Source: Candidatus Coatesiibacteriota bacterium (lineage in GTDB: Bacteria > RBG-13-66-14). From it: 6,657 nt of DNA. Within the stretch, counting starts at the first letter, position 1; the number at the start of each line of letters is the position of its first letter. The position numbers and the translations under genes were made by a program. Below the pieces are notes generated by a model. It did not search any database. It had not been told where the DNA came from and saw only the letters and a program-made list of their open reading frames with translations. Positions 1 through 5,496 of this stretch are shown here, piece by piece. The stretch lies in the NCBI GenBank assembly GCA_030631385.1, contig DAOVLG010000099.1:1-6657 (forward strand). Direction: 5' to 3'.

Positions 1-212
1 CCTTCCGGCGCCCTCCGGCTTCATGATCACGTAGGCGACGCGTCTGGCCCTCCCCTCTCCATTGATCGGTGTGGTCGAGAGGGAACCAACAAGGGGTCCA
101 CCGCCGGTTTCCCGCTGAGCCGCGGTGGTCGCCGTCCTGATCTTCTTAAAGCCACAGGGACCAGCGTATTGCTCGTGGCAACCATGCCTCTGCAGGCCCC
201 GTTCACAACAGA
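1..212. other. Unassigned sequence abutting a truncated gene
   Basis: No gene can be supported here. The frame of the downstream barrel gene has stops at 24, 63, 138 and 147, so that gene does not continue upstream. Plus frame 1 is open from position 1 to about 264, and a long minus-strand frame covers 407-27, but neither translation shows a recognisable motif, signal peptide or strand pattern. No inverted terminal repeat or transposase fragment was seen. The stretch may be the far side of a rearrangement, the edge of an unrecognised element, or an assembly junction. Confidence 0.4.
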
Positions 213-1043
213 TTGCGCTTCAGCTACTTCCACGTTGGCCTGGACAACCTGGACCACGAGGGAGTGAACTACAACCGCTTCCTGGTGGGCCACCGCCTCG
301 CCTGGCAGATCACCCCCGAGGTGGAGGTGGGCCTGGGCGAGGCCACGGTCTACGGCGGCGAGGGCCGGTCCCTTAGCCTGGCATACCTGAATCCGCTGAC
401 GCTGCACTACATCGAGCAGTTCTCCGGAGACGCGCTCGACGACAACCCCTTCTGGCTCGTGGACTTCGACGCCCGGCCGGTGAAGGGCGTCCGGCTCTGG
501 GGCCAGTTCATGGTGGACGACTACCAGTACGAGGACGACCCGGAGCCGCCGGAAATCGCGCTCCTGGGCGGCGTAAGCTGGGCCGATCCCCTCGGATTGA
601 ACGGATTCTCGCTCGGCGTAGAGTACGTGCGCGTCTGGAACTGGGTCTACAACGTGGCCGACCCCTACGCAAAGCTTTTATACCTGGGCCAACCTCTGGG
701 CTTCCCCCGGGGAAACGACACCGACCGCTGGACGATTCACCTCGCCTACCGCTTTGGTCCCGACTTTTCGCTTGACGTTCGCACCACCCTGGACCGCCAC
801 GGCGAGGGGCGCATCGAGGACGACTGGGCTGCTCATGGCTTCACCGAAGAGCCCTTTCCTTCGGGCGTGGTTGAAGAAGCCCAGGATTATCGCCTAAATT
901 TGGCCTGGCACCCCAGCCGCAGCCTGCGGGTGGACCTCTTCACCGGCTACCGCGACGTAACCAATCTGGAGAACCTGGAGGGGATAGACCTCTCCGACTT
1001 CTACGCCGGCGTCCGGGTCGAATATCTTTACGAGCTGCGCTGA
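213..1043 (+). CDS. Wzi-like capsule-assembly outer-membrane barrel protein, C-terminal part (5' truncated)
   Basis: This encodes about 276 residues resembling the C-terminal barrel of the capsule assembly Wzi family. Those proteins sit in the outer membrane and help anchor or display surface polysaccharide. Family-like signatures appear in order: NRFLVGHRL (21-29), GLGEATVYGG (40-49), LNPL (59-62), a DDNPFW segment near 76, LWGQFMVDD (95-103) and LGQPLGFPRGND (158-169). Alternating hydrophobic and polar residues suit beta strands, and the protein ends in a strand-like YAGVRVEYLYELR. Homologues are normally far longer, with a signal peptide and an N-terminal half, and both are absent. The TTG at 213 is only a nominal start with no convincing ribosome binding site. 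In-frame stops at 138 and 147 mean the missing part is not immediately upstream. I infer a broken gene or a chimeric junction near 205-213. The family is assigned from motif memory. Confidence 0.6.
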   Translation: MRFSYFHVGLDNLDHEGVNYNRFLVGHRLAWQITPEVEVGLGEATVYGGEGRSLSLAYLNPLTLHYIEQFSGDALDDNPFWLVDFDARPVKGVRLWGQFMVDDYQYEDDPEPPEIALLGGVSWADPLGLNGFSLGVEYVRVWNWVYNVADPYAKLLYLGQPLGFPRGNDTDRWTIHLAYRFGPDFSLDVRTTLDRHGEGRIEDDWAAHGFTEEPFPSGVVEEAQDYRLNLAWHPSRSLRVDLFTGYRDVTNLENLEGIDLSDFYAGVRVEYLYELR

Positions 1044-1104
1044 GCGGCCCTGATTGGTTATTGATGTCAACCGTTTCCTAAGTACCGCTTCATGTAGTAA
1101 GCCT

Positions 1105-1110
1105 GGAGGA
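1105..1110 (+). promoter_or_regulatory. Ribosome binding site for the flavodiiron gene
   Basis: GGAGGA lies three bases before the ATG at 1114. This places the start there, giving a 394-residue protein, rather than at the in-frame TTG at 1054, which has no such site and would add 20 residues unlike the family. Confidence 0.8.
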
Positions 1111-1113
1111 ACA

Positions 1114-2298
1114 ATGAAGCCGCGCAAGATTACCGACGGCGTTCACTGGATGGGCGCCGTGGATTGGGACAGACGCCTTTTCGACCAGCTCATCCCCCTG
1201 CCCGACGGGACCAGCTACAACGCCTACCTCGTCAAGGGGAGGGATAAAACAGTTTTACTCGACACGGTGGACCCGCCGATGGCAGACGTTTTCTTACACC
1301 AGCTCGAGCAGGTGGAGAGGATAGATTACGTCGTCTCCCACCACGCCGAGCAGGATCACTCCGGAACCATTCCGGCCGTACTCGAGAGGTACCCAGACGC
1401 CGAGCTCGTCTGCTCCGAGAAGGCCAAAGGGATGCTCGAGGACCTCCTGCATATCCCTGAAAATAAGATCAAGGTCGTCAAGGACGGCGATACGCTCTCC
1501 CTGGGCGGCAAGACCCTCACCTTCATCTACACCCCCTGGGTTCATTGGCCGGAAACGATGGTAACCTATCTCGAGGAGGACAAGCTCCTCTTCAGTTGCG
1601 ACTTCTTCGGCTCACACCTCGCCACCAGCGAGCTGTACGTGGGCGGCGAGTGGGTGGTGAACGGCCCCGCCAAGCGTTACTACGCCGAGATCATGATGCC
1701 CTTCGCCAACGTTATCCAAAGGAACCTGGAGAAGCTGGAGCCCCTCGAGATCGAGACGATCGCCCCCAGCCACGGACCGGTCTACGACAAGCCCTCACAG
1801 ATCCTCGAGGCGTACCGGGAGTGGGTTTTCGGTGACCCGAAGAATCTGGTGACACTGCCCTTCGTCTCGATGCACGGCAGCACATTAGAGATGGTGAATC
1901 ACTTCACCGCGGCCCTGATCGAGCGGGGGGTCGGCGTGAGGCGCTTCGATCTGGCGGTGGTGGACATCGGCGAGCTGGCGATGTCGCTGGTAGACGCGGG
2001 CACGATCGTCATCGGCTCCCCGACGGTCCTGGGCGGACCCCATCCCTTGGCGGCCTACGCGGCGCTCCTGGCTAACGTGCTGAGGCCCAAGGCGGCCTAC
2101 GTCTCGGTCATCGGCTCCTTTAGCTGGGGCGGCAAGATGGTGGAGACCCTGGCCGGCCTCCTGAAGAACCTGAAGGTGGAGATCCTGGAGCCGGTGCTCG
2201 TCAAGGGTCGGCCCCGCGAGGATGGCTTTAAAGCCTTGGATAAGCTGGCCGATGCTGTCGCCGCCAGGCACACCGAACGGGGTTTCGAAAGCCTGTAA
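1114..2298 (+). CDS. fprA: FprA-type flavodiiron protein (oxygen/NO reductase)
   Basis: This is a cytoplasmic two-domain flavoenzyme of 394 residues, the usual size for the simplest flavodiiron class. The N-terminal metallo-beta-lactamase-like domain (about 1-245) carries every expected di-iron ligand: H77, E79 and D81 in HAEQDH, then H144 in VHWPE, D163 in SCDFFG and H220 in PSHGP. The C-terminal flavodoxin domain (about 248-390) has the FMN phosphate loop SMHGST (252-257), GSPTVLGGPHP (301-311) and GSFSWGG (334-340). Family members take electrons from rubredoxin or a related carrier and reduce O2 to water and/or NO to N2O, protecting anaerobes. No rubredoxin or flavin-reductase domain is fused and no rubredoxin gene is visible, so the donor is unknown. 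The gene lies 70 bp after the barrel gene, and no strong promoter was found between them. O2 versus NO preference cannot be read from the sequence. Confidence 0.93.
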   Translation: MKPRKITDGVHWMGAVDWDRRLFDQLIPLPDGTSYNAYLVKGRDKTVLLDTVDPPMADVFLHQLEQVERIDYVVSHHAEQDHSGTIPAVLERYPDAELVCSEKAKGMLEDLLHIPENKIKVVKDGDTLSLGGKTLTFIYTPWVHWPETMVTYLEEDKLLFSCDFFGSHLATSELYVGGEWVVNGPAKRYYAEIMMPFANVIQRNLEKLEPLEIETIAPSHGPVYDKPSQILEAYREWVFGDPKNLVTLPFVSMHGSTLEMVNHFTAALIERGVGVRRFDLAVVDIGELAMSLVDAGTIVIGSPTVLGGPHPLAAYAALLANVLRPKAAYVSVIGSFSWGGKMVETLAGLLKNLKVEILEPVLVKGRPREDGFKALDKLADAVAARHTERGFESL

Positions 2299-2351
2299 AG
2301 CCATCCGTAAGAAGTCGGAGACAGGGACGCCCAACCGGTCCGGGGCTGGTG

Positions 2352-2380
2352 TTTACCTTATTCATGCTTGCGTGTATCAT
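2352..2380 (+). promoter_or_regulatory. Putative sigma70-type promoter for the ammonia-lyase
   Basis: TTTACC (2352-2357, four of six bases matching TTGACA) is followed after exactly 17 bases by TATCAT (2375-2380, five of six matching TATAAT). It sits in the 140-bp gap between the flavodiiron and lyase genes, about 58 bp before the lyase ATG. It is the best pair I found in the gap, but it is only a motif match. Confidence 0.4.
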
Positions 2381-2438
2381 GTTCCCTCGTCGTTCGGATT
2401 AAGCGACCCGATTAACCAGGCACCCCGGAGGCTGGACC

Positions 2439-3959
2439 ATGCCCGTTGTTCTCACCGGTAATGATCTCACTCTCGAGCGGTTGAAGGCCGTCGCGGTTAA
2501 CCGCGAGCGGGTGGAGATCGCCCCCGACGCCCTGGAGCGCGTGGACCGTTGCCGGGCCATGTGCCAGGCAAAGATAGACAACCACGAGATCATGTACGGG
2601 GTGACCACGGGGATCGGCGAGTTCTCCGAGACGGTGCTCACGCCTGAGCAGACCCGGGATTTCCAGCGCTACCTGATCTATTCACACGCGGCGGGGATCG
2701 GGGAGCCCATGCCCGAGGAGTGGGTGCGCGCGGCGATGACCGGCCGGATCAACGTGCTGGTCCACGGAAACTCGGGCTGCCGCCGAGAGGTGCCCGAGAC
2801 CATGGCCGCCATGCTCAACGCCGGGGTGACCCCGGTGGTTTGCATCCGTGGATCGGTGGGGGCCTCGGGCGACCTCTCGCCCATGGGGCAGATGGCGCTG
2901 GTCGCCATGGGTGAGGGGGAGGCCTTTTACAAAGGAGATAAGCTGCCGGGTGCCGAAGCGATGAGGCGCGCCGGGGTACCGATCATCATCTACGAGGCCC
3001 GCGACGGCCTGGCCGCCATCAACGGCTCCAACTTCATCAACGGCCTCGGCAGCCTGCTGCTCCTTGAGATGGAGACCTGGCTCAAAACCCACGACGTCGC
3101 CGCCGCCATGACCCTCGAGGTCCTCAACGCCAACATGAGCGGCTATGACGAGCGCCTTCACCGTGTTCGCGGGCACCAGGGTTCGATCACCGTGGCTTCC
3201 AACGTCCGCCGCCTGACCGAGGGCTCGCCGCTTCTGCGCCGTCCGGGAAAGAAGGTGCAGGACGCCTACTCGCTTCGCTCCACCCCCCAGTCCGCCGGTC
3301 CGGCCCGCACCGCCCTCGACCATGCCCGTGGGATCTATCACACCGAACTCAACGGCGTAGGCGACAACCCGGTCTTCTTCCCCGAGGACGACGAGGTGAT
3401 AGCCGGGGCCAACTTCCAGGGCACCCCGATGGCCCTCGCACTCGAGTACGCCTCCCTGGGCGTCGTAACGGCGGCGGTCCTCTCCGAGCGGCGCATCAAC
3501 CGTCTGATGAACCCGGCGCTGTCGGCGGGCCTGCCCGGTTTTCTGACCCACGATGGCGGCATGTTCTCCGGGATGATGCTCTCCCAGTACACCGCCGGGT
3601 CAATCGTCTGCGAGTGCCGGGTGCTCTCCACCCCTGCGGCCATCGGCTCCATCCCCGCCGCGGCGGACCAGGAGGACTTCGTCTCCATGGGCTGGACCAC
3701 CACGCTGAAGACCCGCCAGATCATGGACCTCGTCCCCGGCGTCCTGGGGATTGAGATCATAGCCGCCTGCCAGGCGCGCGATTTTCGCGAGACGGGCTTC
3801 GCCCCGGCCACCAAAGCGGTCTACGAGCTGGTCCGTGAACATGTTAAGCACATGCACGAGGACCGGCCGCTCTTCGACGACAACAACAGGATGGCGGAGC
3901 TGGTCCGCTCAGGCGCGATTTTAAAAGCCGCCGAATCCGTCGCCGGCCCGCTGGACTGA
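2439..3959 (+). CDS. hutH: MIO-type aromatic amino acid ammonia-lyase, probable histidine ammonia-lyase
   Basis: This cytoplasmic enzyme of 506 residues is close to the usual HAL length. The Ala-Ser-Gly triad that cyclises to the MIO electrophile is A142-S143-G144 in GSVGASGDL. Residues matching the catalytic set of Pseudomonas putida HAL are present: Y53 in YGVTTG, H83 in YSHAAG, N195 in INGSN, Q274, Y277 and R280 in QDAYSLR, F326 in GANFQGTP and E412 in ADQEDFVS. H83 with E412 favours histidine over phenylalanine or tyrosine, so the likely reaction is L-histidine to urocanate plus ammonia. Departures from common HALs are GDLSPMGQ after the triad (usually GDLAPLAH) and QEDF where QEDH is usual. 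GGAGG at 2427-2431 supports the ATG at 2439. No hutU, hutI or hutG lies in the window. An aminomutase or another aromatic lyase remains possible. Confidence 0.88.
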   Translation: MPVVLTGNDLTLERLKAVAVNRERVEIAPDALERVDRCRAMCQAKIDNHEIMYGVTTGIGEFSETVLTPEQTRDFQRYLIYSHAAGIGEPMPEEWVRAAMTGRINVLVHGNSGCRREVPETMAAMLNAGVTPVVCIRGSVGASGDLSPMGQMALVAMGEGEAFYKGDKLPGAEAMRRAGVPIIIYEARDGLAAINGSNFINGLGSLLLLEMETWLKTHDVAAAMTLEVLNANMSGYDERLHRVRGHQGSITVASNVRRLTEGSPLLRRPGKKVQDAYSLRSTPQSAGPARTALDHARGIYHTELNGVGDNPVFFPEDDEVIAGANFQGTPMALALEYASLGVVTAAVLSERRINRLMNPALSAGLPGFLTHDGGMFSGMMLSQYTAGSIVCECRVLSTPAAIGSIPAAADQEDFVSMGWTTTLKTRQIMDLVPGVLGIEIIAACQARDFRETGFAPATKAVYELVREHVKHMHEDRPLFDDNNRMAELVRSGAILKAAESVAGPLD

Positions 3960-3983
3960 TGGTTCCCAAAAATGTGAAAAAAG

Positions 3984-4002
3984 CGGGACCACCCGTCCTT
4001 TT
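3984..4002 (+). terminator. Weak possible terminator after the lyase
   Basis: A short GC-rich hairpin can form about 25 bp after the lyase stop, either CGGG/CCCG with a four-base loop or GGAC/GTCC with a five-base loop. TTTT follows at 3999-4002. The stem is only 4-5 bp and the T run is short, so this is tentative. Confidence 0.25.
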
Positions 4003-4030
4003 GCAGACCAAAGTATTCATGAAGTATTGT
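4001..4030 (+). promoter_or_regulatory. Possible promoter of the AT-rich orphan gene, with a direct repeat
   Basis: TTGCAG (4001-4006) and TATTGT (4025-4030) are separated by 18 bases, and each matches the sigma70 consensus at four of six positions. The heptamer AAGTATT occurs at 4011-4017 and again at 4022-4028, 11 bp apart or about one helical turn, overlapping the -10 region. That layout would suit a regulator site. The region is AT-rich (about 35% GC in 4021-4080), which makes chance matches more likely. Confidence 0.3.
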
Positions 4031-4074
4031 AAATTAAGGGTACTAACACACCAAATCAACAACTGGAGGAAACA

Positions 4075-4392
4075 ATGGTACATGCAATGCTGACATTTGA
4101 CATCGCACATAGAACAGACTCGTCGAAGAAACCCGAACAAAAGCACTATGATGCAGCTGCGAAAGCTGCAAAGAAGTATGGGCTAATAGATAAATGGACT
4201 GACACCGACGAAATAACACATGAATGCCCACACAACACATTCGTCGGTACAACCAAAGAAGGCACAGGGGCAACGACAATTACTGAAGCTGTTAGGAACG
4301 CCGTTAAAGCAGAAGACGGCAATTTTACCGTTCCAAGAGCTTACTGTCTAGTAGCAGAAGCAGAGCATTGGGATGCCGGTGGACACGGTTAA
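4075..4392 (+). CDS. Small orphan protein of unknown function in an AT-rich island
   Basis: I do not recognise this 105-residue protein. It is probably expressed: GGAGGA at 4065-4070 lies four bases before the ATG, and a textbook terminator starts 21 bp after the stop. It is soluble, with no signal peptide or membrane segment. It opens with a hydrophobic strand (MLTFDI, 5-10), continues with a charged helix-like stretch around residues 20-35 rich in Lys and Ala, then an HNTFVGTT motif (53-60), and ends in an Ala/Glu-rich tail with Trp99. A strand-helix-strand order with Asp near the end of strand 1 loosely recalls small ferredoxin-fold proteins of the Cas2/VapD kind, but I see no diagnostic catalytic set, so this is speculation. 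Its GC content is about 46% by hand count, against more than 60% in flanking genes, and its codon use favours A/T. This suggests recent acquisition. Confidence 0.8.
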   Translation: MVHAMLTFDIAHRTDSSKKPEQKHYDAAAKAAKKYGLIDKWTDTDEITHECPHNTFVGTTKEGTGATTITEAVRNAVKAEDGNFTVPRAYCLVAEAEHWDAGGHG

Positions 4393-4413
4393 TCTTTTAG
4401 GCTCTGCGTTACT

Positions 4414-4450
4414 AAACGGCAGGACAATAAAACCTGCCGTTTATATATTT
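4414..4450 (+). terminator. Rho-independent terminator of the orphan gene
   Basis: A perfect 10-bp inverted repeat, AAACGGCAGG (4414-4423) and CCTGCCGTTT (4433-4442), flanks a nine-base A-rich loop. The T/A-rich tail TTTATATATTT follows. It begins 21 bp after the orphan gene's stop. The A-tract on the left arm could make it work in both directions. Confidence 0.82.
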
Positions 4451-4638
4451 AACTCAACAACTTATTCAGAACTCCGCCTTGATCTCCCCCCGGCGAGCCA
4501 CCGGTCCCAGACCCGCGAGGAAAATAAACATGATTGGCTACAAAACCGCCGCGAGTGTTACGTAAATGTAAAAAGGAAACCTCCATCGGGCGAGCCGCCG
4601 GTCAACGGCCACTCAACCCCGTCCGCGCCGTTAAACCC

Positions 4639-4667
4639 TTGCCACGGAAAGAGTTGTTTTGTATCCT
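4639..4667 (+). promoter_or_regulatory. Putative sigma70-type promoter of the VOC/iron-sulfur operon
   Basis: TTGCCA (4639-4644, five of six matching TTGACA), a 17-base spacer and TATCCT (4662-4667, four of six matching TATAAT) lie 48 bp before the first VOC start. Spacing and position are good. Transcription would begin around 4674. Confidence 0.5.
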
Positions 4668-4702
4668 TCCCCTGCGTCAATCCCCGAACCGTAATCCAGC
4701 GT

Positions 4703-4710
4703 AAGGAGGG
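4703..4710 (+). promoter_or_regulatory. Ribosome binding site selecting a TTG start
   Basis: AAGGAGGG, close to a full anti-16S match, lies four bases before an in-frame TTG at 4715. The only nearby ATG (4725) is out of frame. The resulting protein aligns from its first residue with the neighbouring VOC paralogue, which supports the non-ATG start. Confidence 0.75.
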
Positions 4711-4714
4711 AACC

Positions 4715-5077
4715 TTGGGCAAGCATGACATCTGCCACATCGAATTCGACTCCACCGACCTGGAGAAGACGAAGAGGTTCTTAGGCGGTCTCTTCGAAGA
4801 TTGGAAGTTCCAGAGCTGGGGCGAGAGCTACATGCTTTTCGACACCCCCAACGGCCCCGGCGGTGGCATCAACAAGGTGGACAAGGTTGAAGGTGGCCCC
4901 GGCGCCCTGGTCCACGTTCAGGTGGACGAGATCGAGCCCTACCTGGACAAGGTCCCGAGCCTGGGCGGTAGCGTTCACACACCGAAGACCGAGATTCCCA
5001 ATGTCGGCTGGTTCGCCATCCTTACCGATCCCGACGGCAACCTCCTCGGCATCTTCCAGAATAAGCCGAAGGGATAG
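4715..5077 (+). CDS. VOC-fold (glyoxalase/bleomycin-resistance-like) protein, copy 1
   Basis: A small cytoplasmic protein of 120 residues with two beta-alpha-beta-beta-beta modules. Module 1 runs from HDICHIEF (4-11) through STDLEKTKRF to YMLFDTP (39-45). Module 2 runs from ALVHVQV (64-70) through PYLDKV to GWFAILTDPDGNLLGIF (98-114). The FAxxxDPDGN signature near the C-terminus is typical of the superfamily. H8 sits where a first metal ligand often lies, but the usual C-terminal glutamate is replaced (GIFQ, Q115), so the classic metal site looks incomplete and the protein may bind a ligand rather than act as a glyoxalase. It starts with TTG behind a strong ribosome binding site and is the first gene of a three-gene operon. 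By hand alignment it is about 45% identical to the next gene, so the pair arose by duplication and may work as a heterodimer. The substrate is unknown. Confidence 0.82.
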   Translation: MGKHDICHIEFDSTDLEKTKRFLGGLFEDWKFQSWGESYMLFDTPNGPGGGINKVDKVEGGPGALVHVQVDEIEPYLDKVPSLGGSVHTPKTEIPNVGWFAILTDPDGNLLGIFQNKPKG

Positions 5078-5088
5078 GACAGAGCGTG

Positions 5089-5116
5089 AGGGACCGGATA
5101 CCTGATTCCGGTCCCT
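5089..5116 (+). promoter_or_regulatory. Perfect intercistronic hairpin between the two VOC genes
   Basis: AGGGACCGGA (5089-5098) and TCCGGTCCCT (5107-5116) form a perfect 10-bp stem with an eight-base loop, starting 12 bp after the first VOC stop and ending 17 bp before the second VOC start. Only three T residues follow the stem, so a full terminator is unlikely. Partial attenuation, an mRNA processing or stability element, or a protein-binding palindrome all fit. Confidence 0.6.
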
Positions 5117-5133
5117 TTACAACGAGGAAGCGC

Positions 5134-5496
5134 ATGGTTGAGCACGACCTGTACCACTTCGAGTGGGTCTGCACCGACCTCGAGACGACCCGTAAGTTCT
5201 TCGAAAAACTCTTCGGCTGGGAGTTCACCCCCTGGGCCGACAACTACATGCTCTTCCAGACGCCCTCGGGCAACTCCGGCGCACTGTCCCAGGTGGACGA
5301 GGTGGAGCCCTCGATCCATCCGCTGCTCTACTTCCAGGTCGCCGAGCTGGAGCCTTACCTGGAGAAGGTACGGGAACTGGGCGGTGAGGTCGTCTCCGAC
5401 GTCCAGGACGTTCCCGAGCTCGGTTCCTTCGCCATCCTGCAGGACCCCGACGGCTCCTTTTTCGGTGTCTTCAAACCCCTCGAAGGGGGAAAGTGA
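5134..5496 (+). CDS. VOC-fold (glyoxalase/bleomycin-resistance-like) protein, copy 2
   Basis: A second 120-residue VOC protein in the operon. It shares with copy 1 the opening HDLYHFEW (4-11), TDLETTRKFFEKLFGW (14-29), YMLFQTP (38-44), EPYLEKV (73-79) and SFAILQDPDGSFFGVF (98-113). The C-terminal module ligand position is lysine (GVFK, K114) where metal-dependent members have glutamate, so a metallo-enzyme role is doubtful for this copy too. The ATG at 5134 is chosen because GAGGAAG lies just upstream and the length then matches copy 1. A GTG at 5086 would place the hairpin inside the coding region. The TGA stop overlaps the next ATG by one base, which implies translational coupling. The copies differ most in the segments facing the cavity between the modules, so they may differ in ligand or be complementary subunits. 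The specific role is unknown. Confidence 0.82.
   Translation: MVEHDLYHFEWVCTDLETTRKFFEKLFGWEFTPWADNYMLFQTPSGNSGALSQVDEVEPSIHPLLYFQVAELEPYLEKVRELGGEVVSDVQDVPELGSFAILQDPDGSFFGVFKPLEGGK

Larger units (their letters stand above)
4451..4714. other. Long leader region before the VOC operon, with an imperfect direct repeat
   Basis: About 264 bp without a supportable gene. A 15-bp element, GGCGAGCC(A/G)CCGGTC, occurs at 4492-4506 and 4589-4603 with one mismatch, with starts 97 bp apart. A 12-codon mini-ORF (4530-4565, MIGYKTAASVT) follows a GAGGA and could be a leader peptide or chance. The VOC reading frame stays open from 4373 through this region, but that stretch spans the terminator and lacks protein-like character. 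The operon's likely promoter is near the right end. Confidence 0.5.

Noticed and set aside
1..24. Possible minus-strand gene start (MKPEGAGR) at the window edge
   Set aside because: Only eight codons are visible and no well-spaced ribosome binding site precedes the ATG, so it cannot be supported.
27..407. Minus-strand frame of 126 codons at the left edge
   Set aside because: It overlaps the barrel gene, has no ribosome binding site or recognisable domain, and reads as the complement of GC-rich coding sequence in its first half.
1054..1113. Upstream TTG start for the flavodiiron protein
   Set aside because: The ATG at 1114 has a strong ribosome binding site and gives the normal family N-terminus.
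2682..3551. Long minus-strand reading frame (289 codons) inside the lyase gene
   Set aside because: It lies wholly opposite a well-supported lyase, has low-complexity G/H/V/A-rich composition, and shows no motif. It is a by-product of high-GC codon usage.
4043..4279. Minus-strand frame with hydrophobic and cysteine-rich translation in the AT-rich island
   Set aside because: It lies opposite the orphan gene, which has a clear ribosome binding site and terminator on the + strand. The minus frame has neither.
4373..4714. N-terminal extension of the first VOC protein (in-frame and open)
   Set aside because: It would overlap the orphan gene and its terminator and translate a leader with no protein-like character. 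The TTG at 4715 has a near-perfect ribosome binding site and aligns with the paralogue.
5086..5133. GTG start for the second VOC protein
   Set aside because: It would put the intercistronic hairpin inside the coding sequence. The ATG at 5134 has its own ribosome binding site and gives the same 120-residue length as copy 1.
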